Shown piece after piece: positions 45,801 to 59,200 of a DNA stretch of 64,000 bases. This DNA comes from Hevea brasiliensis (taxonomy: Eukaryota > Streptophyta > Magnoliopsida > Malpighiales > Euphorbiaceae): the NCBI RefSeq assembly GCF_030052815.1, contig NC_079499.1:80949183-81013182 (forward strand), written 5' to 3'. Within the stretch, counting starts at the first letter, position 1, and each line of letters starts with the position of its first letter. Under the pieces are notes generated by a model. It was not told the origin of the DNA, made no database searches, and saw only the letters and a program-made list of their open reading frames with translations. Made by a program: the position numbers and the translations under genes.

Positions 45801-45992
45801 TAGGGCACCGGCTCGTTTAACTTGATTGTATTTTATTTCTAAAATTTTTACTAAATTTTTCTTATTAATATTTGAGTTAATTATGGTTCCTGACTTTAGT
45901 TTGAATATTTTTCTGGACATTCTAGCTATCCGGACCGACACCGGTCACCGGAACTGTAAGATGTACGGAGTGGTTATCGGGAGGGTGTTACA
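42827..45992 (-). repeat. Gypsy D 5' LTR
   Basis: 3,166 bp, TGTGACACC to GGGTGTTACA. It is nearly identical to the 3' LTR over long stretches, but differences cluster in GC-rich patches around 43400-43500 and 43660-43790. The element promoter should lie here, reading leftwards. Confidence 0.93.
43493..43519 (-). other. Conserved LTR stem-loop, D 5' LTR
   Basis: Same stem-loop as in the other D LTR, unchanged although nearby bases differ. Confidence 0.75.
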
Positions 45993-46560
45993 GTTATATT
46001 TTAAAATCAAATTATATTTTTCTAAGGAGAAACTGATGGAGTTTTCCCTATTCTAATACCGTTTTATGTATTTTACTATTCACCTACTTAAATTTTTCAA
46101 TAATATTTTATAATGAAAATATCATTCATACTCATCATATTCATCTCACATTCAATTCTTGCAATTCACATACGCATTTGTACAAATCCAGTCATTTCCA
46201 TACATATTCATTAATGTACGATTTATGTATAGAAATTCTCATTTTTTCATTAATTTACATAATATACAAACTAATTATATAAGTTTATAAATTACATAAT
46301 ATACAAATTAATTTCAGATGAAAGAGCTAATCTATTAATTTACATCCCATACATATTAAATACAGTTTCCTCGATTGCATTAAAAAATTAAATAATTATA
46401 ATACACTAATATGACTAATGTGAGCCCTATTTATATGCATTGCTGAGGAGGTGATAACCTTATACACTTTTGACACTTTTGCAGATTCGGACTCCAAAAT
46501 CCCAGTCTAATATCCAATGGGTTTTATCTTCAGAACCTGCGCGAGGAAACAAATCCATCA

Positions 46561-46586
46561 CACTAAGCATTGCTGCTTAGTGGTGC
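46561..46586 (-). other. Conserved LTR stem-loop, E
   Basis: Element-strand GCACCACTAAGCA and TGCTTAG arms, as in D and F. Confidence 0.72.
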
Positions 46587-49500
46587 GATAATATAACAAA
46601 GAAAATAATATATAATAAAGATAAAACTGAAGTACTATTTGGATGCTAAAGAATTAATTTAATTTCATGTGAGATTACTAATATTAATTTTTGGTTATCC
46701 TAATTTGTCCTTCTTTAAATTAGTTTTAATTTATTATGAGAGACGCATTTGTAATATTTATTTACGTTCTACTTATTTTGTAAATCTTCTTATCATTTCA
46801 CTAATTTATTTCTAAGTATTTTGAATCATTGCATAGTAAATAAAATTTTTAAAACTAATTCTAGTTTCTTTCTTATTCATTCATTTAATTAACATTATTC
46901 TTAACAAATTTCACTGCCCAAGTAATCTATGACAGGCCGGCTAAACTGGATAAGCGGGTCGTTGGCACTGGACACACAGTGTCTCGGGCCGTCATACCAT
47001 GAGACGTGTAAGCTCAGTACGTTAACCATGTATGCAGTCAGTATGGCTAAAAAACCATGATAACATATCAGTATGGCTAAAAGCCATGATAACAAGTAAT
47101 CGGACATAAAAGCCATGAGTGCAGGCATAAAGCCATGAATACAGACATAAAGCCTTATGTAGTACTGCTAAAATAATACCCTATTGACATGCCAATCTAT
47201 CCAATCTGACACACGTGTCTAGGCAATACATGGGCACATAAATACCATTAAATGTTAATATATTTTGTTTTATTATTTCATTATTTCATTACAAGTTCCA
47301 ATTATAATTTATAACATTTCAATTTTTTTATTCCTAGCAGAAGTGTAAATGTCTAAAATACAATTCTACCTAAATTATGCATTCATCATTTTATTCATTC
47401 ATTATGTCATTCATATTGATCACAATTTACAGCAATGGTTTTCATAAACCATTATACTCAAAACATTCTTCTTGTTTCTCATATGCCATTAATTATGCAA
47501 AGTATTAATTTCTATTATTATTTCTTATGTCTTGGGGTTACTATTCACTTAACCATTTCCCTTCAAAGGTTGATTTTTCAATTCATAATAGATTTGTTAA
47601 GCCTAAGTTCACCAAGATACCACATTTTGCATTTTATTTTTGTTGACATTTATTGCCAAACTCAATTCCTAGCCTCCTAGGTTTTATTTTAAATTTTTAG
47701 AATTTGAGGTATAAATTCACTGTTCCATTGGACATGGCTACAGTAAAAATTTGATAAAACTTTCTTCATGAAAGTGTTCCTTATTGTGTCTTGTTTAATT
47801 CCTTTTTAAATCACTCACTCCATTTGGAGTTTTGTAACTCAAGTTATGGCCATTTTACCATAACTAGCCGGATTGACCTGTACCCAGAATTCTGGGCAGA
47901 ATTGGTTCTGTCAGATTTGGTGTATTGACTTTGATGGACAATTTCATTAAGTTTTGGTCAAAATTTGGAGTTATGTTCTTCATGAAAGTTGTTCAAAATT
48001 CTATAAGATTTTCATTGATATAAAATTCAGGTCAATTGGATATTTCTACACTTAGTTATGGCTAAATGAACAGATGGTCACTTTTACTAGGTCCAGAATT
48101 GGTTACCCAGATTTGGTTAATTTTTAGGGTATTCTAAGTTTATTTTCTAGGCAAGGTTTCTTCATCAAAGTTGTGCCATTATGTGTCTAGTTTCATGTCC
48201 AATTTGCCTTGCACCAATTAAACTTGCACCTCTCAAGTTATAGCTATCCAAACTTGCTGGACTCACATCTAGCCTTGCAGGTCACCTAAGGTAGCATACC
48301 TAACCTCAATTCCATTGCCACAATTCACTTCAATTCCTCATCAAACATAGCCAAATGGTTACTAATTGACCATTATGACTTCCATTCACCAACACATAAG
48401 CAAAACCCTAAGTTTTCCCCAAACCCTGAGTCCAAAATTCTAATTTACTCAAACAACATGCAATTAAATGTTCTAATCATCAATTTCATGTTAAATTGCA
48501 TCAATTCACAACTATAATTCACTTGAATCATTGAAACCCTAGAGTACCTTAAGGCTACCAAAAATTGAAGGATTTTTCATACATACATAATTTGTTTTCT
48601 TTCTTCCAAACTAACACTCAATTTATAATCTACACAAAGTAAACTCAAGGATTTATGAAAGAAGTAGCACTAACCTTGAATCAGCCAATTCCTAAGGCTT
48701 GAAAACTTCATTTTTTTTCTTTCTTTTTGCTACCCAAGTCTTGCTCAAGGTGTGAGGAGAAACTTTCATGAAGAAAGTTTAAGGTTTTATGGTGAAAAGG
48801 TAAGGTTTGGCAAGAGAGAGAGAGAAGAGCTCTTCAATGGTGGAAGGAAAAGGTGGCTGCCGATTTTGGGAGAAGAAGGTCTGAGTTCTTTTTAATTTTT
48901 ATCCTTATTTATTTAGTTTTTATCCTCTTAAAATGCTTGTCAAACTCCCATTGGTTGATAATTTAATTTATTGTAAATTTTAATTTAAGCATTATAACAT
49001 CATGGCTTATGTCATAAGTCAAATTTTTATTTCAATTTCTTTTATTTTATACTCATTTTTTATTTAATTTTTATCACTTTTTATTTATATTTTATGTCAT
49101 ATAATGTATTTACTTAATTGGACAAATTGGTCAAAAATTGTCTCTGAAGGCGAAATGACTAAAATGCCCTCATTTGGCTTCAGGAGCTAAAACTGTCTAT
49201 ACCAATCTTAAAAATTCTCCTAACCTTTTCTTGGCATTCTAATGCTACCTAGGGCACTGTAACTCTTCTCTGGCATCCCAGAAATTATTTCATGAGATTC
49301 CCCTTGGGTTTAGGGCTACTAACTATGAAGACAGCAACTTCCCATTAGGTCACCCATCGCTAGGGCACCGGCTCATTTAACTTCATTGTATTTCATTTCT
49401 TAATTTTTTCCTAAATTTTTTTTACAATTATTTAAATTATTTTTGACTCCTCACTCTAGTCTAAATACAATTCGAGACATTTTAACTGTTCGGATAGACC

Positions 49501-50171
49501 TTAGTCACCGGAATAGTAGAACGTACGGACTAGTTAAAGTGAGGGTGCTATAAAGCACTTATATTTTTATTATTTCATGCTATGTACTATTAAGGGTTCA
49601 TAACATATTATTATTTCACTTCATATACTATCTATGCTTTATACCATTTTCATGTCATTATAATGGGAACATAGGTCCCAAGTACATATTCATATAACTT
49701 ATGTATTTATCACTCTCATTATTTTATATCATGTACTATACATTTTCATAGTATTGTTATTTCATATATGATGGAAACATAGGTTCTAAGTGTGTTTTCA
49801 TATGACTTATTTGTTTAACAACCATTTAGGTAATTTATATTTTATGTATCAACTGATTTCATATCACTTTGTAGTGGAAAAGTAGGTCTCACATACCTAT
49901 TTCATGTAATTTAGCATGTAGTAACTTATTAAGGATAAGTCCTTACTAAAAATAATTTAATTGAAGAACCTTTCTTTAGGTTTAGTTTTACTGTTTTGAA
50001 TTTACATATCAAATTGAGAAATTTGTGGCTACTGTTTAGCCCTACTTCCTTCATGGAAGTTGTTCTTCTATGTCTTATCTTTATTTTCCTTTTTAAATCA
50101 TGTCATTTGGATTTTTATAACTCAAGTTATGGTCAAATAACCATAACTGATTCAATTGCAAATTCTGGTTC

Positions 50172-53100
50172 TATAACACCCCTATTTGCATAGCCTGGTA
50201 TATGTTATTATTCCGGTGACCGGTATCGGTCCAGACAATTAAGAGGATTAGAACTATGTTTAAGACACTAGAAAAGCCCTGAATGAAAATAATTAGTAAT
50301 TGCCAAATAGTTAAGTATAAAGAAGAAAAACAAAGCACAAGAAGTTAAATGAGCCGGAAGTCACAGCGATGGGTGACCTTCTCGGGAAATGACTGTGAGG
50401 TCAGTCTAAACTCAAATTTCAAACCAGAAAATGTGACGCCGCGGTCCTTAGGACTATTGCAAACACAGTGGAAAAGAGAAAATCACAAAAAAGACTTGTT
50501 AAGTAGGTCAAATAATTAGGTCAGAGATCTAGAAGAAATATTGAATAACTTGCAAACCAGATTGAACTGGTGAGGGGCGATCTGGTCAATTCACCCCTAG
50601 AGCTGACTCCTAACCTAACTGTCCAATAAAATCGGAGAAATGAATCTTTGGGAATTGAGAATTAAATTAAAGAATTAATAAAAAAATAAATACAAAATAA
50701 AAAGAAAATTGAAAAAGTTTATTACATCATTGGATGACATCATCATGATGTCAAAATTAATTTTTGATTTTTTCCTACATAATTGACCAAGTCAATTCTT
50801 GTTTAAATAAAACATAAAATACATAAAATTGAAAAAAAAAATAAAACCATTCTTTTTCTTCATATGTCGCCCCACCTCTCTCTCTCACCACCATGGATGA
50901 ACCACCATGAAAGAACCACCATGAAAGCTTGAATCCAAGCTTTAAAACAACCACTAAAACCTACTTTGACCCCAAACTAACCAATAAAAACTTGTTAGAT
51001 CAACTTGAGAAAGCTTTAGAAGAAGGAAAGAAAAGAAGAAAAGGAAGAAATTGAGGAGTTGAACATCAAAGTTTAAGGTTAGTGGTTTGAATTAAAAATT
51101 TATGTTTAATACTTATGTTTTTAGTGTAAGTAACTTAGATCTTAACTTAAAATCAAAAGTAAATAATTGTTGGGGGACCAAAAGAGAATTTTGGCCAGCC
51201 TTAGTTAGGGTTTAAAATGAATGATTTTGATGTATTTAATTGGTTGTTGAGGTTGAATGAAGTATGTAAACATTGAATGTGCACTTTGAATGCATGAGAT
51301 TTGAACTCTATGTAATTAGGGTTTTGAGCATGTGAAAAATTAGAGAAAAAGTTAAGAATTGGTCAATTGATGTAAATGACCTTATTTGAGTTGAGAAATG
51401 GTCAATTGTGACCATTTGTCGTGTGTGTGAATTGCTAGAACCAAGTTTCTATTCAGATTGGTTAAGGTTAATATGGAGACAGCTAGACCTAGGTCTCTTT
51501 TAGAGACCAAAACTGAAAATTTACTAATCCAATTGGTGTGAGGCCAATTGGGAATGAAACTAGACACAAAATGGACCATAACTTAGTGAACAATTAGGCC
51601 AAGTCTGGATTAGGGCACACTAACCTGTACAGAAATGATCAAATGAATAGTAGTTACATAAATGACCATAACTTGGCCTAGGAATGTCCAAATGACTCGA
51701 ATTTTATACCGATAGAAAGCTGAGACATAGCCCTACAACTTTTATGAAGAAAATAAACCCAAATTTTGACCATAACCTATCTGAAAAATCACCTGTAGTC
51801 AACACACCAAAAAATTGTCAATGTCTAAAAAATGCCTAGAATTCAGAGTAACACCAAATCTGGCTAGCCATGTTCAAATGGCCATAAATTTGGCTAAAAA
51901 ACTTCAAATGGAGTGATTCAAAAAGGGAAATAAAGTTAAGAAAATAAGGAACAACTTCTATGAAGAAAACTTTGCCAAATTCTAACAGTAACATGACCAA
52001 TGAAACAGCACAAAATAGGACACCAAATCTGGAAAATTTGAAATTGTGCCTAGGAAACCTAAAAATCTAAGGAGCAACTAAAACCAACAAAATTGATAAC
52101 GAAAATATGGTATGTGGGTGAAATTGAAATCCCTATACCTATTAAGCATAAGAAAGTCAATAAATTGACTTGAATAGTATTGTGAATAGTAACTCTGAAA
52201 TGAAAATTTCTAAGAATGTTAGTTTAAGCATATTGGGGCTAGAATTAAGTATATATGAATTAATTATTGGATTTATAGTGAGATAAGATACTGAACACTA
52301 TAAATTGAGTGTTTCAACTGAAAAAGACCTGGAAGGATAGGGCAAACTGAGTCAAGGCCTAGAGACGACTTACATCAGGTTTGTACACAATAAACTTTAA
52401 TTTATCATTTTCTAATTGAAAACTTATTAGCTATGCATTGTGAATTAGTTGTACTAATTATGGGTTTCGAGAAATGGTGTGTTACCATTTTATGAATGGA
52501 AATTTGAATTGGAAATTGATTTGTGTTTTGCATGAAATGTTTGAATAACTTGATTTAAATTGTTTTTTGATTCACACTTGGCATGGCAAAATTACTATGT
52601 TCCTCCTCCATTTATGGGGTGAGTATGACTATATTCCTCCCTTTCTGGATTCCCAGTCAGAGGTGAGTTTGGATGAGTACTCATTAGCTAGCTAGCCACC
52701 TCCCTCATTGATTTCGATTAGTGGGGTGAGTTCGCCTTGTCGTGGTGTATAACACGACATATTTGGAAATTTTGTGTCATGGCCTAAGTTGTGTTATTGA
52801 TTGGCAACATTTTATTTATTAAATTGTTTGATCAAATTTGTGTTATATTAAGCTTTGAAAGTTGTGAAATATTTAAATTGTGATTTGTGATAAATGTGAT
52901 TTGAAAATTGAAATGTGATTGTGAAATATTTAAACTGTGAATTAATAACAAATATTTTATATTTTGCATTTTATATTTTATTGTGCACCACTGAGTATTT
53001 TTATACTCAGCGATAGCTTTTTTCACTGTCGCAGATAGAAACAAGGAAAAAGCAGCAGAGTGAGCTGCTGATTGTTGGGATTACACTGAGGCTTTTGTAC

Positions 53101-53695
53101 GGGTATTTAGTTATACCCTTGTAATTAGTTGATGTAAATAATGTTATAGTCATATGTATTTTTTTTTTTTTTGTAATTGAGCAGTTGTACAGTCATATGT
53201 AAAAATATTATCTTTTGGCTTGTTATGGCTATGAACTATATTGTAAATAAAATCAAATATTTTCGATGCAATGAGAATGGATTTACTTAAATGTTTTGCA
53301 ATTGCAAAAATTATGGAAATTGGTTGGATTTGTAATGATTTAAGTTTTGGTGGTTGTAATTGGGTTGAAATGAATTATTTGGAAGTGTTTTTCACAGGTT
53401 TTGAAGAACTGTTTTTCCCAAATATAGACGGCATTCTGCCGAAAATTTTTCAAAATTTCCATAAAAATAAAAATGTACAAAAATTTTAACTAGTCTTTTA
53501 AATTTTAACTAGTCTTTAAACTTTAAGTAAATATTTTTAATACATGCTATCAAAGCTCACCCCTTTCAAAAAGTAAGAAAATTGTTTTAAAATCTCTTGT
53601 AGTATATTTAATAGATTACCAATAGGTGAAGTACGATAATTCATTAGATGTACTACGGGATCATGTTACATCTTACTGAGGAGTAGGGTGTGACA
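50172..53695 (+). mobile_element. Solo LTR G, plus orientation, inside F
   Basis: About 3.52 kb, from TATAACACCCC (expected TGTAACACC) to GGGTGTGACA. The flanks are GGTTC at 50167-50171 and AGTTC at 53696-53700, a near-perfect target duplication with one G/A difference. The conserved motif AGCGATGGGTGACC and the stem-loop near the 3' end are present and read in plus orientation. No PBS, interior or coding sequence. The F LTR resumes at 53696. Confidence 0.8.
52984..53012 (+). other. Conserved LTR stem-loop, G
   Basis: TGCACCACTGAGTAT, T-rich loop, ATACTCAGCG. The stem sequence differs from D/E/F but pairing is kept. Confidence 0.75.
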
Positions 53696-54833
53696 AGTTC
53701 CTTTAGCTAGGCAGTTTTAGTATCAAGTATAATCATGCAATCAAATTTATAATCCATATAATTTCCCCACTCAACATCATTAATCTCCATCAAGGTCAAG
53801 TATCCATCAAGCTCTTAAGAATGTCAAGGCTGCCGAAATTTGAAGTAGTCATACCCTTAACAGTTTCTTGTAATTACATGCAATTCAAACTTAATTTAGT
53901 AGGTATACTACACTTAGAAGTTGAAGGACAAGTTTTAGTGCACTAACATTGAATCAAGAAATTCCCAAGCTTGTAAAACTCCAAAATTTCCACTTCTTGT
54001 TGCTGCCTATAGTCTTCCCATGGTGTGAGGACAAATTCTTGTGAAGTGGTCTTGTGATTTCATGTGGAAAATGATGGGATTTCAAGCTTTGCATGAAACG
54101 TCCATGGAGGATTTTGGGAGAAACCATTCAGCCATTTTAGAGGAAAATTGAAGAAGATGAAATGAAGTGGTGGGATTTGTCTTCATATGCCCATTTATAC
54201 TTCCACTAAACTTTGGTTAATTATTATAATATTCAAAGTTTCAATATTCCAAATAATCCCCCCATATTTCCTTTAATTACTTTACATGTATAATTTCATA
54301 TTTTCATGAAATTTTCAAAATTTAATACTACTCATTTTTAATGGACATTTAGGTGAAAAGTCAATTCTAAGTGCCAAATGATTAAAATGCCCCTCTTTAC
54401 TTTATAGTCCAACTTTTTCAGTAATACCGATTTAATTCCTGATCCGACGATTCCTTTAATTTTTATTTTCGTCTGTACCGATTCACTAAATTTTCTTTGA
54501 CATTTTAAATATCATCTATATCTTAGTAGACTTTTAATTAGGTTCTTAAAATTATTTCTCAGGGTTTCCCCGTGGTCTGAGGTTGTCAACTGTCTACGCA
54601 GTGACTTCCCGGTGCAGTCACTCATCGCTACGATTCTGGCTCATTTAACCTAATTGCATTTCCTTTCTTTTATTTTCTCTTAATTTTTTTTTTGTATTTT
54701 CTCACCATGTATTCCATTATTTTATGTCTCCTCACTATCATTTAAGTGTAGTTCCAGACATCCTGATTGTCCAGACAAACATAAGTTGTTAGAATAGTAT
54801 AACGTACGGACTATCTATGGTGAGGGCGTTACA

Positions 54834-54994
54834 ATTCTTCCCCTCTAAATAAAATTTCGTCCTCGAAATTTACCCAGTGTAAATAATCGAGGAACCTCTA
54901 TCTCCTTGTCTCTCCACATTTTCGTGTTATAATACTTTACTTTCACTTTAGTTTGTCTAACTAGATCTAGCTCTACAATCTTATCCTCATCTCG
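54834..54994 (-). other. Gypsy F interior remnant
   Basis: Only about 161 bp of interior remains: a polypurine tract (plus-strand ATTCTTCCCCTCTA) followed by AAATTTCGTCCTCGAAATTT, which matches the pol end of element D (38018-38042). The rest of gag-pol and the first 180 bp or so of the second LTR are deleted, with the breakpoint near 54995. Confidence 0.78.
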
Positions 54995-56277
54995 GTTTTA
55001 TCAGTGCATGGCGGGTTTTACTATTTACCTGTTAAAATTTTCATATCACAAGTTCAATCTATATCAATTTACCTCTTGTCATATCCATCTCATTAACTTT
55101 CATTTATCACATCATATCATCAATTCATATCATATGTCATATAATCAATTCATGTAAAACACATTTACTTTTATTAACAGAATTTATATACAATAATTTA
55201 TAATTTATATTACAGTCTCAAAATGAAATACATCTTTGACTTATGTATAGAAATCAAAAATACAAAATTTAATTACACATGGGCCCTACCAAAAATACTC
55301 TACTGAGGTGACTCCCACACTAGTGCAGATTTGCTCAGAATCTCTGTCTGGACTCTACTGGTCAATCTCTCCAACACCTATGCGAGAAATCAATCCATCG
55401 CGCTAAGCATATTGCTTAGTGGTGCATAATTTAAAATAAAAATAACTAAATAATCAAGAATAATTATTTCATGTATAATTTCATATAGAGATTCATATTT
55501 CATGAACTCTGAGTCAATTACATATTTACTGAACTTTAGAAGCAATTAAACTTGTCAGGATCCTTTCTAATTTATTCCATTTTTAGTTTTCTTAATTTCA
55601 TATCAGTGGTCTCTTCATATAATTATTTAATTTTTAAAGCTTATTACTTATGAGTCGTTTCATAACTTTAGCTGCTCCGTAGGAGTATATTAATTTACTG
55701 GGTCTCTTCATATAATCAATTGATTTTTACAGCCTATTACTCATATCTGTGATCTTTTTGGTACTTAAATAAATTTAAGGCTTATTACTCATATTTATGC
55801 CCAAGTAACCTATAATAAACTGGAATGCTGGATACTTGGGAATATACTGGTTAGACCTCCATATGTCTACCCAGTGTACAATTGTCATATCAGGCGTAAT
55901 GCCAGCGGGCAAGCATAAAGCCAGAAATACAATTAGGCACAACGACATCTGTCATGTCAGGCATAAGGCCAGTGGGCAGTCTGTTAAAGCCAAAAATGCA
56001 ATTAGACACAATGGCCAACGGGCAGGCATATAGCTTGTAGAACAATCATATCAAACATATATTGTCAGTCCATTACTTTCCATGAAGGCAGTACTGCTAT
56101 CTGTAATCCCTAATTGGTATACCAATCGATCCAACTATATACATAAGTCTAGGTATACTTCAGGAAAAATAGTACTATTAAGCACTTACAGTTTTATTAT
56201 TTCATGCGATGCACTATTAAAGGTTCATAACATATTGTTATTTCACTTCATGTACTATCTATGCTTTATACCATTTT
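54995..56277 (-). repeat. Gypsy F 5' LTR, truncated and interrupted by H1
   Basis: It matches 33536-34725 and then 49553-49640 of the other F LTR in the same order, which proves that E inserted into F after F existed. It breaks off at 56277, where H1 starts. The rest is beyond the window. Confidence 0.85.
55401..55426 (-). other. Conserved LTR stem-loop, F 5' LTR
   Basis: Identical in arms to the stem-loop of the other F LTR. Confidence 0.75.
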
Positions 56278-59200
56278 TGTAACACTCCTATGTTCGGTAG
56301 TGCGTTCTACTGTTCTAGTGACCAGTGTTGTCCGGACAGCTAGGATGCCTAGAACTACACTTTAATATGAGTGAGGAGACATAAAATAATGAAATACAAG
56401 AAAAGAAAATACAAGAAAAATAAAGGAAAAATAATAGTAAAGAAATGCAATCAAGTTAAGCGAGCCGAGAACCCTAGCGATGGGTGACCGCACCGGGAAG
56501 CCACGGCATGGACCGTTGACTAGCCCTGGACCGCGGGGAACCCTAGAAAATATTTTTAGGACTTAAATAGACACCTATTGAAGTATAAATTCCATTAGAA
56601 AAATCAAAGAAAAATTAATTAATTAGTACAAAGAAAAGTGAGAAATCGAAAAACGGATAAAATTCGGTGTTACCGAAAAATCGGGAATGCAACCCGAACA
56701 GGGGCATTGTGGTCATTTGACATCCCGAGTTGTCTTCTGACCTAATGTCCATTAAAAATACATGGTATTACACTTGGAAAGTATAATGAAAAATTAAATT
56801 AGTGGTACGTAATGTAAATAGTAAAAATGGAGAGTTAAATGTGGGAAAATGAAAGTTAAGATTAAAATAATAGTTAATTTTGACATATTGCTCCACTAAG
56901 TTATTTAAGTGGACCACTAACTCACCCTTTGGACAGCATATTGAACTTCATCTTCAAGCTCCCAAATTCAACCGAAAATGGTGAAAAGAAGATCCACCAT
57001 TGTTGTCCACTTGAAAGCTTCATGCAAGCTTGATTTAAGCTTCGTTCTTGGCACCTTTCTTCACTAAAAGTTGTCCATACACCTTGGGCAGTAGATTGGC
57101 AGCAAGAAGACAAAGTTTTGGAGAGATTTTGAAGAATTTCCAAAGTGGTAAGTTTGTGTTTTTTATTATTGTTTAATTAAAGTTTGTAAGGATGTTATGG
57201 GTGTTTGATTTACGGAGAGATTTTTGAGGTTTGATGTTGAATGGGGAAGTGTACTTTTGGTAGCCATAGAAACACCTTGAAGACAGTTTATTTTTGCTTG
57301 TAAATGGTGAATTAAAGGATTGATTAAATATATATTGTGTAGGAAATTATTTGGGTGATTATACTTAGTATATGTAAATGTGTATTGAAATTTGAAGGTT
57401 AGAAATTAATGGAATGTAAATGTATCATTGCGGCAGTTTGTTGACTCTTGAAGAATGCTAGAATTCATGCTTGGTTTATGGTATATTAATGTTGACTTGT
57501 GTTGGATGTTATGGCAGTTTGAGTGTATATATGATGGTGTGAGGTTGGACATGTAAAAGTATTATGCTTAGGTGCTTGAATTGTTGTAAATTGAGTTGAC
57601 AAATTCTGCACTTTATGGTGTATGTTGAATGTGATTGTAACTGCCGAAATGACCTATAATATGTTGTGAATTATGTTTATGTTATGGTACAACCAGAATT
57701 GGCTTGAATGTTGAGTTTGGTGAGTGTTAAAAGTGATCCTTGATGTGTATGAAAGAAATGCAATAAGGCAGTTTGTGTTTTAGGCCTAGAACTTTAAGTG
57801 TGTGGCTCCAATTGGTATGAGACCAATTGGAGGTGAAACTAGGCACAAAATGTGCAAACTTTCATGAAGAAAGCTTGCCAAAATTCTGCTTGCAAGGTAG
57901 CTTGAAAAATGACCAAATCCGGATTAAGTGCAAATAAGGCCTGAAAATTGACCATTTGGGCAGAAGTTAGTGTTTAGGCCATAACTCACTCAAAACAGGT
58001 CCAATTGACCTGAAATTTTGACCATGAATAGCTAAGACCCATATCTACAAGTCTTATGAAGACACCAAAATCCAGAAATGACCATAAGCAAGTCAAACAG
58101 CTTGCACAAGTTCGGGTCCAAAAACTGGCCGAACCAAAACTGACCTAAAATGACCTAAAATTACCAATTTTAGTGCAATTTTACCAGCAATAGTAAAATG
58201 ACCATAACTTGGTCTACAGAACTCAGAATGACCTGAAATTTTTCCCCGCGTTCTATAAGACATAGATCTACAAGTTTGTAGTTTTGACCGAAACCCAAAA
58301 ATAGAGGAAACTAGGTCGTCCGGCTAGGTCAAACTAGTATCCCGGAATCCAGCAAATTGCAAGAAAATGCAGTATATACGGAACTGAAATTGGTAACATG
58401 TACCAACCCTAAAAGACTATCAAATGTGGCATATTAGTAACACTAAAACCTAATTTACCTAAAACACATCGAGGGTCGATATATTAGGTTGATTAAGCAA
58501 ATAATAGCATTCAGTGAATTACTTATCAAGTATTATCGTTAGAGACAGTTTAATTTAGTACTGAACCACTTCAAATTGTGTTTCTCAGTTAGCAAAGATT
58601 CAGGAAAAGGGAAGGAAATACTGAGTCAAGACCAGGAGACAGTTATTAGAGGTTTGTGCACAACAGCTATTTCTTTTGAATTATTTTCAATTGAAATAAA
58701 TTATGATTATTTGTATATTATTGTTTTGAATTGTGAAACTGTGAAAAATTGTTTGAATGATATTTGATGGATATTTATTGCTTGAAAAGCATTGTAAATG
58801 GTTTGAAACTGTGAAAAATTGTTTGAATGATATTGATGGATACTTATTGATTGAAAAGCATTGGAAATGATTTGAAACCACATCTATCATGTATATTGAT
58901 TGTATTCCTCGCTAGCTTGTCTAGTGGGACGAATTGAATTCCCTCTCTGGCTGAAGTGTTGAGGTGTGTGCCTGTTGAGGACGAATCGAATGAGTACTCA
59001 TATTTTTGCTAGCTAGCTATGTTATTCCTCATTAGTCATCGACTTTTGGGATGAATTGAATACCTCATTAGCCATCGGCTTTTGGGACGAATTGAACTTT
59101 GGAACATGATTAAGCTGTGTGTGGTTTATTGATATGTATTGTGAAATTGTGAAATAGAGTTTAAATTCTTATTGACATTCACTATCTTTTGAATTTAACC

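Larger units (their letters stand above)
34849..45992 (-). mobile_element. Gypsy element D, complete, Tekay/Del-like chromovirus
   Basis: An 11,144-bp minus-strand element between perfect GTTAT target duplications (34844-34848 and 45993-45997). Its LTRs are 34849-38003 and 42827-45992 (about 3.16 kb each). PBS, polypurine tract, gag with zinc knuckle, protease, RT, RNase H, integrase and a chromodomain-like C-terminus are all present. It is the best preserved element here, but frameshifts and a gag stop inactivate it. Long LTRs and the chromodomain-like tail suggest the Tekay/Del lineage. Confidence 0.95.
34726..49552 (-). mobile_element. Solo LTR E, split by gypsy D
   Basis: The E pieces are 34726-34848 and 45993-49552, about 3.68 kb together, bounded by perfect AAGCA target duplications (34721-34725 and 49553-49557). 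The low end is TGTGACACCCCTCACCC; the high end is GTGCTATA (expected TGCTACA). There is no interior, PBS or coding sequence, so it is a solo LTR left by recombination between two LTRs. It carries the conserved motif at 49348-49383 and the stem-loop at 46561-46586. Confidence 0.88.
33354..54833 (-). repeat. Gypsy F 3' LTR, interrupted by E (with D) and G
   Basis: The LTR pieces are 33354-34725, 49553-50171 and 53696-54833. The low end is TATAACACCCCTCACCC (expected TGTAACACC) and the high end GAGGGCGTTACA, adjoining a polypurine tract at 54834. The first piece matches the second F LTR (54995-56277) closely, which supports the assignment. The pieces total about 3.1 kb. No coding content. Confidence 0.85.
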
